Below are positions 17,240 to 26,991 of a DNA stretch of 30,223 nucleotides, piece by piece. The notes under the pieces were generated by a model that saw only the letters and a program-made list of their open reading frames with translations, was not told where the DNA came from and ran no database searches. The first letter of the stretch is position 1; each line of letters opens with the position of its first letter. This DNA is from Chara braunii (lineage: Eukaryota > Streptophyta > Charophyceae > Charales > Characeae), in the NCBI GenBank assembly GCA_003427395.1, contig BFEA01000207.1, forward strand, positions 745,664-775,886, written 5' to 3'. Made by a program: the position numbers and the translations under genes.

Positions 17240-17318
17240 CTACCGTCTTCACCCAAATACAACATACAGTCATTATTGCTGTATCTAGATTGACCGTACA
17301 TTGTATTCGAGACGGTAG
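17240..17318. mobile_element. Palindromic MITE, copy 3 (shortened right arm)
   Basis: It starts CTACCGTCTTCACCCAAATA, passes through CAGTCATTATTGCTGTATCT as in copies 1 and 2, and ends ATTGTATTCGAGACGGTAG. The right arm has lost the CACCC part and some interior. TA flanks both ends. It is inserted between gag and the RT of the older Ty3 element. Confidence 0.85.
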
Positions 17319-17949
17319 GGATATTTCTTTAGTGCAGAAACATGTTAGTCTCCTTACATTCTTCAAGTTGAAGAAGGATAGCACTTGAAAGGTAAGAAAC
17401 ATCTTGTACAAGTTTGCTTTTTCAGGTGGTTTTGGGTTATGTAATTAACGGTGCAGCAGACAGAGCAAGTACGTGATGCTGCAGGTGAATTGATCACATT
17501 GTAGAGGATATGCAAATGGAGCATTGGAGGGTGAGCCGGACAAATCATCCATGTTTACAGTCCGTTTTTCAATTATATGCGGTAACATTGTGTAGAGGGG
17601 CTTTGGGTAGTGTGGGTCTCGACAATGGATTTGTAGTGATAGAGTGTCGATTGTGGGTTGCTAGAAGAATCAAAGGATCTATAAGAGGACCCTCTGGTGA
17701 TACCGGAGAGAGATGTGGAGCTTACTATTCACGTAGTGTCAAGAGCGATACCATGTAAGGGAGGAATGTATGGCATGTCCCCAGTTGAACCTCAAACCAT
17801 CGATTTCTTTCCCAAGGATCCTGTTGCGACGAAAAAGACCACATGTCACATTCTTTTGTAGCATTACCTATCGGACTAAAATAGTTCGCTGCTCCATTCA
17901 CAATAGGAAAAACAAGTCAACATCGACTTGCTTCTCGTTGGCGCTCAGC
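17319..17949 (+). other. Older Ty3/gypsy interior, protease/linker position, unrecognisable
   Basis: Lies between the gag core and the RT remnant of the same element. No DSG/DTG protease motif could be read in any frame. Confidence 0.4.
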
Positions 17950-18473
17950 AAAAGTCCACGTAGGAAAAAGGAGGCTCAAAGATATTGGTGGTTTGAGTTG
18001 AAGAACCAATTGAAGGAATTCAATGACAAGGTGTGGATCTAACCTGGTACTTCAGCTTATGCAGGACCAATGTTAGTTGTGCCCGAGAACGATGGGACAT
18101 GTATGTGCACTAGCTAGAAGGGTTGAACAAGATCACAATCAAGAATGTCGAACCATTGCCACAAATTGATGATCTGGCGGTTAGGATACAATGCTGGAAT
18201 GTCTACTTAGATCAGCACATGATGCCGTTATGGAGTACATGTGGCAGCTACGAGTTCATGGTTATGCCATTTGACTTCGCAAAAGCACTTTCGATGTTTC
18301 AGAGTGCCATGAACAATTTGTTTCGAGAGTATCTTGATTAGTTTGTGGTGGTGTACTTGGATATTCTTATGTTCAACCACAACTATGAAGATCAATTGTA
18401 CTGCCTAAAGATAGTACAAGGGCAACCCAATGAACAATGAGTTCTAGAAGATGGATATTTTATGCTTGGGCAT
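17950..18473 (+). pseudogene. Older Ty3/gypsy reverse transcriptase, degenerate
   Basis: One frame with stops reads ELKNQLKEFNDKVWI, a stop, PGTSAYAGPMLVVPENDGT, LNKITIKNVEPLPQIDDLAV, then GSYEFMVMPFDFAKALSMFQ, SAMNNLFREYLD, a stop, FVVVYLDILMF. These are the ordered blocks of Ty3/gypsy RT. Two key parts are gone: about 25 residues with the first catalytic Asp (the FSKIDL...GYHQI block) are deleted between the RIQ-like and DQH-like segments, and the YLDD box reads YLDI. At LGH the coding is interrupted by a DNA element, and it resumes at about 19029. Confidence 0.85.
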
Positions 18474-19011
18474 AGGGTTGCATACCTGTCGACAGTCGAC
18501 CCGAACCGCCGACCGTTTTGCAATCGACGAGGAGGACCGATCGGTCGGCAGTCCGCTGACCAGTCAGAAATCAGCCATCCATTGATTTCTTTTCAAATCT
18601 GAGTTGGGGTTTGTACTGTGCTTGTTGAGTACAACCCAAATCTGCTGAGAAGCTTTGGGGNNNNNNNNNNNNNNNNNNNNNNNNNNNNNNNNNNNNNNNN
18701 NNNNNNNNNNNNNNNNNNNNNNNNNNNNNNNNNNNNNNNNNNNNNNNNNNNNNNNNNNNNNNNNNNNNNNNNNNNNNNNNNNNNNNNNNNNNNNNNNNNN
18801 NNNNNNNNNNNNNNNNNNNNNNNNGGTATGGGGGTGTTGGTGGGGTTCTTGGGGGTTATGGACTCCCAAAAAAAAAATATGGGGATTGTGTTTTTTGGGG
18901 GGCGGGGGGGGGTTGCCGTCTACTGCCAACCGGTAGGTGCCGACCAGCCGCCCGGTTGGGTGGTCGGCAGCCGACCAGTTAAGGGGCGCTGACCGTCGGG
19001 TATGCAACACT
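18474..19011. mobile_element. TIR-type DNA element nested in the RT, hAT-like (tentative)
   Basis: Left end AGGGTTGCATACC (18474-18486) and right end GGTATGCAACACT (18999-19011) are inverted repeats with 12 of 13 positions matching. Subterminal regions are full of GTCGGC/GCCGAC and CGACCAG/CTGGTCG motifs on both sides, as in hAT-type non-autonomous elements. RT coding is recognisable on both sides, so it is an insertion. The target duplication is unclear: TTGGGCAT (18466-18473) resembles TCGGGCAT (19021-19028), but 9 bases lie between the latter and the TIR. The interior is unknown because of the assembly gap. Confidence 0.68.
18661..18824. other. Assembly gap (164 N)
   Basis: Run of N flanked by G-rich sequence inside the DNA element. 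Frames reported through it are meaningless. Confidence 0.99.
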
Positions 19012-19020
19012 CCTCGGGAG

Positions 19021-19110
19021 TCGGGCATGTACATGGATGGGTTTGTTGTGCGACCCCGGCCTAAGCAGGTGGAGGTTGTTGCAGATGGACCAAGATGGGG
19101 ATAGTAAGTG
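19021..19110 (+). pseudogene. Older Ty3/gypsy RT, continuation after the insertion
   Basis: One frame gives MYMDGFVV and RPRPKQVEVVADGPRWG, matching the block RPDPKKVEAV.DWP that follows YLGHVV in Ty3 RTs. This is the expected continuation of the RT that breaks off at LGH before 18474. Confidence 0.7.
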
Positions 19111-19470
19111 CGAGCTTCAAGGTCTGCCCAAAAATGAGCAAGGCTGCCCTAAGTGAAGGTGAGTCTGAGGGGAATGCGATTCGCCGTAAGGAAGGCTGAG
19201 AAGGGATCGTCTGGGCTTGAGAACATTTGCCAGGCCTTGTAACTAATGGGTTGCCCCAACCTCTATTCAATCCCAACAGGATACAGACATTGCTTGTTTC
19301 GTTTGTACGCGGCCTCCAAAAGAGGACAAAAGAAGGGAGGTTGTTGCGGCACTTGCGGCAACACTGATGTTCACTAGGCTGGAGGAGCCGTGGCCACGAA
19401 GCAGCAGCAGCTGTGGTGGGTGTGGACTGGTGCCGACCATAGCTGACCAGCACTGTGGGCAACTATGTGA

Positions 19471-19777
19471 GTGAGGTGTAGTAGCCTAGAGTGAGTACTA
19501 GTAGGAAGTAGCGTAAGGCATTGTTTTGATGATTGGAGGTGAGAAGTTGGACTTTCTTTATCAAGAGACTTCAATGTTTTGGTGTTGGGCGGAGGAAGCC
19601 TATGTGAGTAAAGTCTTCAAGCAACATTCGATGAGTGACATGTGGATAGGGAGTGAGGTCTAGTAGCCTAGTGTGAGCTGTAGTAGGCAGTAGAGTAGGG
19701 CAAGACAATCCTAGCAGGGCTATGACATTGCTGTCATATTGAAGATCGGAGGCGGGAAGTTGGGCTTTCTTTATCAA
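19471..19777. repeat. Direct repeat pair (19471-19565 and 19652-19777)
   Basis: Both copies contain GTGAGGT.TAGTAGCCTAG, GTGAG, AGTAGG.AGTAG.GTA.GG and end GAAGTTGG.CTTTCTTTATC. The second has about 30 extra bases. A TGAAGATCGGAGG-like segment links the halves. No coding capacity. Confidence 0.75.
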
Positions 19778-21067
19778 GTTGCTCCTAATTGGTGTGCAGT
19801 CAACTTTGGTATTTTGCTTCAAGTTGGCTCAATCATGCTTGGGCATCTCTGAGATTTTGCATTGGTTCTCATTACATGTACTTGGCAATTTGGTATCGCA
19901 GCGGGTTCATAAAAGCACGCCATTTTGGCTGGCTGGCTAGGTCATACGATGTTCGTGGTCAACCGTGGGCAATGTGGTTGACTTTCTTGCAAGCGTGATC
20001 AGCTCATGCGTTGGCTAGAGAACACGGGTGGAAGTTCAATGAGATACGTGGCAAGCGGTGAGAGTATATTGGTGCTTGCCATTGCTTCTGGACATGCTAA
20101 CATTTTATTGATGGTGGTTCCTTATCAATGACCAGTCATTAAAGGACACATAGTAACAGTTAATGAGATAATTCGTGGGTGGGGGGAAGGACCAGTGTAT
20201 TAACCCTAACCTTATCTACCCTCCATGATTCTTCTTATCGTGAGGACCATTTTGCTGGAAGAGTTATATCACCGTGAGTTATGAGAGCGCACTACTTAGG
20301 GGGTCAGCCCCTTGGTGCATCTGTTGGGAAGGGTGGTGCATGGAAGCACCCTAGGTGGGTGAAGCACATGATGTGGTGTGACGAATTGTTTTCCTCAACC
20401 GCGCAACTTTCTGCGCAAAACTACTTTGGGGGTTGAATCGGGATGGTCCGTTGAATTGCATCGATGCCCTTGTTTTTTTTGGAATTGAGGGTGGTATGGT
20501 CCCACGACGGTTGGTAGTTGGTTGCGCCTTAGCGAGCGAGGAGGATAACTGTTGCCATAGCTTCTTTCTTGTTCTACTATGGGGAATGTGAATTTTGGCA
20601 CGATCGTCGCGCGGGGAAATCTTTTTTTTGAATTTTCAACTGATGTCGAGCCCCCGTGGGCTCTCGGAATTTTCTTCTCTCGAAATTTCTTTTTGCAATT
20701 AGGATTTAGGACCAGGAATTTCAGTGCATCGCAATTTTGCTGCACGACGCTTCTTGCTTGTGCACGCTTTGCCGCGTCAGGATCTGTGCTCTGACTTTTC
20801 TGCGCCTTAATCTTACGTGTAACTGTAATTCTTTTCTTGGCGGGCGTGATTGTAATTGTAACCCTCTCTTTCTTGATATCTTTGCTCCGCCCCCGCGCGC
20901 GTATACTTTTCCCCCTGTCCTATTGACCCGGACGATTACATGATTGGATCGATGTGCGGAGTGTGGCTACGTCCCCCACGTCACGGCCTGGCCATGAAGT
21001 CGTAGGCACTTCCTTCCTCCTCTCCCACTCTGGCACAATCTCTGGTATCTCGCGCAGACATGCATGC
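19778..21067. other. Gene-free stretch; part may be the U3 region of the 3' Ty3 element
   Basis: No motif-bearing frame on either strand. Composition becomes more GC-rich after about 20850, ahead of the TATA box at 21068. The left edge of the downstream LTR element cannot be fixed, since its 3' LTR lies outside the window for comparison. Confidence 0.4.
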
Positions 21068-21074
21068 TATAAAT
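21068..21074 (+). promoter_or_regulatory. Candidate TATA box with downstream leader splice donor
   Basis: TATAAAT in a GC-moderate context, followed 84 bp later by a consensus 5' splice site AAG|GTGAGT (21156-21164). It lies upstream of, and in the same orientation as, the Ty3/gypsy coding region. It could be the LTR promoter or the promoter of the coding relic at 21771. Confidence 0.45.
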
Positions 21075-21770
21075 TTTGCAAGCACGATTAATTCGCTCTC
21101 TATGAATTTTTGGAGTTAGCGCGGTCGAGAGGATTGACTAACGAGTAAGAGTCGGAAGGTGAGTAGAGAGTTGGGCGATCCGACGAGCTAGTGCTGGCGT
21201 GCGGGTTTGACGAGTGGCCTCGACGGACTGTGGCACACGGATGAACCTGGCATGCAGGTTCATGCTAAGCGGGGTGAGAACTCTGCGTGGGTGCGCGGCG
21301 ACGGACTGCCCGACATCGGGATGGTGTGAAGAGAGAGAGAGAGAGAGAAGGGATGTGTTGGAATGGTGCTTTTCTTCGATTCTTCAGAGTAATTTTGATA
21401 TCCGGTGCAAGTCGCCCTTGCTCTTGGATCGAGTTCTCAGACTTTTCCTTTGCTTATTCTTTAAGAATTGAAGTGTGATTTTCTCCCCCGTTCCTCTCCT
21501 CCCTTTGTGTGAATTGTCAATGGAATTCATTGGTCATCTACGATCAGATCATGTATGCTCCCTGACCACTGGTCGAGGGACCGATGCACGAATGCTCGAC
21601 GCCCTTTTTTTTGTTTTTGTGTATGATCGAAATCAGATGCATGGATGTTTTACATTTTTTTTGTCTGTTGTGCACGCATGGGTAAGCCCGACCGAAGAAG
21701 GTCGTCACTTACACGTGTGTCTGCAAGATCCGTACTCGGCCATGTATGGGCTTTCGCCCCACATCACAGT
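21075..21770. other. Leader-like region, no gene seen
   Basis: It contains a short GA run at 21331-21349 and several T-rich stretches. Frames are short and overlap without motifs. Confidence 0.4.
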
Positions 21771-22180
21771 ATGAATATTGAAATCCCCTTTCACATTACT
21801 GATCGCGAGTGTCTGAGGGATCGCGAATTCCGGGAATATTGGGAGCGAGCATGTCTGTCCTCCCGATCGAGGGTAGAACTTTCAGAATTTTCATACCCGA
21901 CAGGAAACAAACGTATTTGCGAGTGGGATATTGATCGAGCTGTGGAACGTATCCCCCACCTCCCGATTGTCCTAGCTCGTACACATGTCACATCGTCGCA
22001 GAACCCGGAGTCGTTATTCTGGAACTGAATTTCCTCCCTATCACCGCATCTTGCCCTTTCACTCCTTGACCATCGCCCCTTGGCGGGCGCTCGCCCCCTA
22101 CTGGCCCCAACCTCCGTGCTCAGAGTGCCTGAAGGACCACGATTATCGAGCGCCCGACTTCATCCGGCGAACTCGCTAGG
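21771..22180 (+). pseudogene. Coding-looking relic upstream of the Ty3 primer site, unrecognised
   Basis: From the ATG at 21771 an 85-codon frame reads MNIEIPFHITDRECLRDREF, then EYWERACLSS and WDIDRAVERIPHLPIVLART, and stops after SLFWN. One base off, the next frame continues as FPPYHRILPFHSLTIAPWRA, LAPYWPQPPCSECLKDHDY, APDFIRRTR-stop. The biased, hydrophilic/aromatic composition and the clean hand-over suggest one real protein of about 130 aa broken by a frameshift, with a CxxC pair. No family recognised. It could be a captured gene or an element-specific leader ORF. Confidence 0.45.
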
Positions 22181-22545
22181 AAGAGGAATGACGGGAACAC
22201 GGCCTTCGGTTGAGGCCAGCCGCGTTGGACTCTGAAACGTGCAGCATCCGACGTCAATAGGTGATCAGCCAGCAAGATAGCCATAGCGTCCCTGTGGTAC
22301 ATTGGATACGGATTTGATCGAGACGACGGGCCCAACGGAGGTGATAGCTCCGCCTCTCGAAGCGTAAAACAAGACCCCGGCCCACGACTACCCACTTGCA
22401 TACGTATCCTTGAAACTTGACACCAGAGATCTCAGTTCCGTCCTGGGACTCCAACCCCACTTTCCTAAAATTCTCGGCACACCCACTTTTTCGGACTTCC
22501 AGACCCACTCCAACTCCGATCAGGAGGTCGCGCCCGGCATGAGGT

Positions 22546-22557
22546 TGGTATCGGAGC
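22546..22557 (+). other. Primer binding site, initiator-Met tRNA type
   Basis: TGGTATCGGAGC differs at one base from the plant PBS TGGTATCAGAGC. It lies 135 bp before the gag ATG, as expected for LTR-PBS-gag order. A CA at 22538-22539 could be the LTR end. The start of the 5' LTR is not defined. Confidence 0.8.
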
Positions 22558-22692
22558 AGACACCGGGCGGGCTCAGGGGTTGTCCAGTGGGTAGGTTACG
22601 AAGATCGATCTGGCGAACAGAGGGCGGCGTAGGCAGAGGAACGAGCCACGATGCGACCCCGTAGTGGATCGGCGGGTCGATAGGCCGCCAAC

Positions 22693-23418
22693 ATGAACGC
22701 CAATCAGGCAGAAAATGCTAACGCACTGCAAGGCGAGGCTCCTAATCCCCGAGTTCGAGTGCCTGCAGTCCCGTCTGATTTGTACGTCTTCGATCCCGCC
22801 CATCATTTGGCCGGAGCATGGCTAGCTACGTTGCGTGCGCAACAATATGACAATGACGAGGCCAGGATTAACATCCCCGCACGATCGGGAGGGGATGCGC
22901 ATCACTGGTTCAACACCTACGCTTGGGTAGATCTCCCGACCTTCGAGAGGGACTTCTTACACCGATTCGATTACATACACCCGGACCAAGCTTTCCTCAT
23001 GATTAAAGATCGGGTCCAGAAACCCCTCGAATCCGTCACAGAGTATCGCAGTAGGTTTTACAGGCTGTTCGTCAAATTCGAAAGAGACGAGAAGGTAGGA
23101 AGAGGTTTGTTGATCAATGGACATCGCAGCCGTGCAATGCAGGCGAAATTGTGAAAGCAGTTTTCCCCCATCAATCACACCATGCAACAGATCATGGACG
23201 GGGCGAAAGAGATGAAGCGAAAGTTTGCCGCTAGCTTCCTAGAAGGAGGAGGCCGCGCTAAGGAAGGGGATTCCTCAAAATTGGCCAGAGCGAAGGCCGA
23301 GCTAGCCGCGCTCCAAAACAAATTTGAAAACATGGGCTTCGTCTCCGGCCCCATCGCCTATCTAGAACATGTTGGAGTTAAGAGATCGATATCAGACACA
23401 CCCATCGGACTACCATAA
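22693..23418 (+). pseudogene. Ty3/gypsy gag (capsid), one in-frame TGA
   Basis: From ATG 22693 the frame reads MNANQAENANALQ, a Pro-rich segment, then GGDAHHWFNTYAW, LPTFERDFLHRFDYIHPDQ and ESVTEYRSRFYRLFVKFE, the retrotransposon gag fold (W...F...L...F, then R...Y...F). A TGA at 23152-23154 splits it; the same frame then continues to a TAA at 23416-23418 through a Lys/Glu/Ala-rich helical tail. Expected product: a capsid-forming protein of about 240 aa. The TGA may be a C-to-T change from CGA. The stop overlaps the next ATG as TAATG. Confidence 0.85.
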
Positions 23419-24005
23419 TGGTCACTCTGACGCCTCCCCCGAATACTAAGCCAATCGAATCAAGTGCAATACTAAAATTAACTCGGACGCTAGTTAGTCT
23501 AATGCAGGAGAGCAAGAAAGAACAGTGCGAGCATAATGCCCGGATAGAATCTTTGATGAGGTCGATGCGCCCCATCACCGTCTGAGCTGGACCAATAGCA
23601 CCGGGAGCAGCCCCCGCCCAAGTCGCGGGCGGTGCTGCAGCTAATCTAGGCGTATGTTGCACATGTCACCAGCCAGGCCACGTAGACCGAGACTGCCCCA
23701 ACCGACCAACACAAGCCAGAATGGGAGCAGCCCCTGTGGCAACGGCACCTGTGGCCAACAGACCAGGAAGGGTAGGCACGATGGTGGAAGAGGTGGCGGG
23801 AGGGGGGAGTGCGATAGTCACTAGCGAGGAAGCTGCGGAGCTTATCCCGCTCGACCAATACATCTCATTGGGTTACCCAGGGTCAGGGATGATTGGAACC
23901 ATCCGTCCCACGAATGAACCACGCGAAGTAACCGAATGGAGACCATCCCCTGGGGAAATGGAGTCTGGCGACCCACTTTCGTTACAGGAGAAATTGATGT
24001 CTTGA
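23418..24005 (+). pseudogene. Nucleocapsid/zinc-knuckle ORF of the Ty3/gypsy element
   Basis: ATG 23418-23420 overlaps the gag TAA by one base. The frame holds a helical region with LMQESKKEQCEHNARIESLM, a TGA at about 23582 (GTC-TGA-GCT, probably from CGA), an Ala/Pro-rich linker and a perfect CX2CX4HX4C zinc knuckle, CCTCHQPGHVDRDC. This is followed by another Ala/Pro linker and VTSEEAAELIPL. The knuckle binds element RNA in related Gag proteins. It ends at 24005, overlapping the next pol frame (from 23936) in a different register. Confidence 0.8.
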
Positions 24006-24302
24006 ACATTGTTCGAGCACTGGACCACCGAATTCCCTTGGCCATCAGACATCTGCTATCCATATCACAACAAGCGAACGAACGAATGCTGCAACACTGC
24101 AAGGCAAACCGGAAGCAGTTTGCTTTTGCTAAGCTGGCAGCCATCAAAGGGAAGGTCCCCATCCGAGAAGACAAGGCCGACGTACCCAGCGCCTTGGATC
24201 CAATACGATTGGGACTAATCCAGAAAGATGATCATTTCTTCCGTATTAAGGCTGTTCCGTGGAAATCCGCAGAATGTGATATAGGAAGTTTGGGGAATTT
24301 CG
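23936..24302 (+). pseudogene. Ty3/gypsy pol N-terminal segment
   Basis: The frame carries TGEIDVLNIVRALDHRIPLA, IRHLLSISQQANERMLQHCK and DPIRLGLIQKDDHFFRIKAV, the conserved stretch that precedes the aspartic protease in this element group. It lies in a different frame from the zinc-knuckle ORF and overlaps it by about 70 bp. That could be a programmed -1 shift or simple decay. A one-base insertion at about 24303 throws it into the protease frame. Confidence 0.7.
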
Positions 24303-24719
24303 TACAGTGCTATCATTGACTCAGGGGCCGCGGTTCTAGCCATCTCTCTGAGGGTGGTGGAACGGGCAGGAAGAAGAAAAGATATCATCCCGTTAGCGGA
24401 AGTAGACCACCTTGTCTCTGTTGACGAGGAGAAGATGAAGGTGGTGGGAAGGATGGCAAATGTCGCGTTTCGATTAGGGAAAGTCCACGCCTTGGGGGAT
24501 GTCGCAGTATTGGACGTGAATACATACGATGTCCTTTTGGGACTGCTGGTCCTCACCACACTACGGGCCAACCTAAATTTCGAAAAGCAATCAATTATCC
24601 TCCGGAACACGGGTGGAAAACCGTATGTTATCTCGATGCGTCTGACTCTCTTGACTACGCTACCTGCGGCTCGGAAAACTCTCCCCGAGATCAGGGAACC
24701 GCTCCATGTGATCACCTAG
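24303..24719 (+). pseudogene. Ty3/gypsy aspartic protease
   Basis: The frame reads AIIDSGAAVLAISL, with the catalytic Asp in the DSGA motif. It then has a flap-like region (VDEEKMKVVGRMANVAFRL), the hydrophobic YDVLLGLLVLTTLRANLNFE (family YDVLLGMDWL) and ILRNTGGKPYVI. This is the retropepsin that processes Gag-Pol. Most of the domain is intact; it is joined to the upstream segment only through a one-base shift. Confidence 0.82.
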
Positions 24720-25508
24720 CGAGAACCCCCAAACGAACCAGACCGTAGGGAAAAGGGACCCGAACTGTCGCTCAACACTTTTGACAATGAGGACGAAGTG
24801 GACCCGGTAATCCGGGATGTGGCGCACCAACTGACTCGCTATGCAACGAAAACGTTCGTCCTTACAGAAAGGAATCTCCAACGGACGCGGGCTCTAATCC
24901 TAGGGGAACCGCTGGTACACGTATCCCGAATGATCGATTCTTCGGAACCCCCTCGAACCATATACGAGGCCACCAACCCGCTCCTCAAGGTACAGTGACA
25001 AGAAAGCCTTCTGCGATATTACAAATCTACCTCGCTCCTTGCTCTCTGCGGGAAAGGAGGTTTGATTGCTGCGACAGGGCGCCGAGAGGGAAGCTTTGGA
25101 ACCCCCTGGGCGCGGCGATCCCTCGCCTTACGAACGCATGATCAAAATTGTCGAGAAACCCGTAAGCCCTCGAGACATCAACGACGACATAACACCGGAG
25201 GAAAACGTGGCAATCGGAGAGGAAGACGCTCAAATGGTTGCCACAGTGTTCTCTTGGTGATCGGACAATTCATTCATTTCGTCTCCCCCACCAGGAAACG
25301 GTACGAAGGTGGTTACAAAACAAGTAACGATTAGCATCCATGGACAGTTTTACGAACTACACGTGCCTCAGTACGTGCCGGATGACACTCATCGCCTTAT
25401 TGCCGACATTCTGATAGAGTATCAGAGGGCGATTAACGTCAAAGACGCAGAGATCGGACTATTCGTTGTTAACACGAAATCCAAACCGGGACGCATCCGC
25501 TCATCCAT
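24720..25508 (+). pseudogene. Ty3/gypsy linker between protease and RT
   Basis: Acidic, hydrophilic frames in three registers: NTFDNEDEVDPVIRDVAHQ and RTRALILGEPLVHVSRMID; then YERMIKIVEKPVSPRDINDD and ITPEENVAIGEEDAQ; then HVPQYVPDDTHRLIADILIE. This is a long pre-RT linker, broken by several shifts. No catalytic motif. Confidence 0.6.
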
Positions 25509-26446
25509 TGCAAACCGTACCGATATTCCCTCGCGGAACGAAAAACGGCGTTGGAGCGAATCCGAGAATCCGAGGCTAACGGATGGATCGAGCCAGCTAC
25601 TGGACCCTGGCCATTCCCCGTGGTCTTAGTTTCAAAAAAGAACGGATCAATTCGCATATGCATCGATTATAGAAAATTGAATGATATCACGATCAAAGAT
25701 GTGTACCCCCTTCCCCGGATTGATGATTTGTTGGATGCGATTGGGTGTGCTAATTATTTTAGTAAGTTCGATATTTCGCCACAGGTTTCATCATATCTTG
25801 GTCAGGGAGGAGGACCGGCCTAAACCGATGTTTGTGTTGTTCGAAGGCACCTGGCAATGGATTCATTGCCCCATGGGAATATGCAATGCACCAGCTACCT
25901 TTCAGAGAGCAATGAACGTCGCATTCCAGAATTTCGTCAACAAGACCAGGCTGACCCAGGGAATGATTAATTTTTGCGTCATTATGTACATGGACGACAT
26001 TCTGGTGTATTCTGAATCATTTCACGGGCACGCACAACACATCGAATGGACACTTGGGGCATTACGGGACGCTGGCTTCAGGATCTCATTGGAGAAAAGC
26101 GAGTTCTTCCTCTCCGAGATCTTGTTTCTAGGGTACGTCGTGACCCGAGGGGGCTTGAGACCGGATTCGAGGAAGGTCAAGGTTGTTCGAGACGCCTCCA
26201 CACCTACGATGCTGACGCAGGTTCGAGCCTTTCTGGGACTGGCCTCACACTACCGACGGTTCATCAAGGGATTCGCGGCGATCGCTCGGCCTGTGACGAA
26301 CCTCCTATGGAAGAACCAGCCGTTGAAGTGGGACGCGGAGTACGAACGGGCCTTTCTCACTTTGAAGAAGGCCTTGGCCTCCGCGCCTATTTTGATTCGG
26401 CCCGACCCCGAAAAGCAGTTTATACTCATCACGGAGTGGCAGCCCG
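25509..26446 (+). pseudogene. Ty3/gypsy reverse transcriptase, YMDD intact, one frameshift
   Basis: Ordered blocks: ERIRESEANGWIEPATGPWP, PVVLVSKKNGSIRICIDYRK, LNDITIKDVYPLPRIDDLLD, YFSKFDI (first catalytic Asp). Then there is a one-base insertion at about 25776, then HHILVREEDRP, WIHCPMGICNAPATFQRAMN, VIMYMDDILVYSES (catalytic YMDD), FFLSEILFLGYVVTRGGLRP, VRAFLGLASHYRRFIKGFAA. This is a typical Metaviridae RT. About ten extra residues (NKTRLTQGMI) sit between the FQRAMN and YMDD blocks compared with common Ty3 RTs. Synthesises cDNA from the element RNA; this copy is broken. Confidence 0.9.
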
Positions 26447-26772
26447 AGGGATCTCCGCCATTTTAGCGTAGAAAGGGAAGGGCGACCGGGAACACGTTGT
26501 TGAGTATGCTTCGCGAATAGTACAAGAGGAACGACGGAATGACTCGGCCCCTCAAGGTGAATGCTACGCTGTCGTCTGAGGAATCCAGCATTTTCATCCG
26601 TACCTATACGGCCAGAAGTTCCTCCTTGCTACGGATCATGAGTGTCTGTTGGCTCTCAAGAAGCTCACTAACTATACGGGGATGATTGGACGATGGGATG
26701 TCCGACTACAAGAGTATGATTTTGACTTCGTCCATGGGAAGACGGAGAAGCACGGAAACGCGGACGACTGAC
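26447..26772 (+). pseudogene. Ty3/gypsy RNase H domain, with stops
   Basis: After a one-base shift the frame reads ISAILA, TAG, KGKGDREHVVEYASRIVQEE, SAPQGECYAVV, TGA, GIQHFHPYLYGQKFLLATDH, KKLTNYTGMIGRWDVRLQEY, FVHGKTEKHGNADD, TGA. These are the blocks of the retroviral-type RNase H (YAS, E in the QGE block, ATDH, HG..N..AD). The TGA in the YAVV.GI block replaces the usual Trp (TGG to TGA), and the first TAG probably replaces Gln. It removes the RNA strand from RNA/DNA hybrids. Confidence 0.85.
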
Positions 26773-26991
26773 ACGACTGCATTGGCCGATCAAGGTGGCT
26801 AAGGGAGAAGAGATCACTCAGTGGAAAGAGTTGGAGCCGACCAAGGGGCCGTCGTATGGAGAAGTGGCCATTCTCCCTAGAACCTTTGCGAAGTGACACG
26901 TAGCCTCATGGCGACGGGTGGAGAAGGTAATTTTAAGGACCCCCTTTCTCCTATCTCATCTTCTTCTTTTCTCTCCCTGCCCGACAAGTTC

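Noticed and set aside
20395-20745. 116-codon minus-strand frame, basic
   Set aside because: No ATG at its start, no motif and no supporting neighbour.
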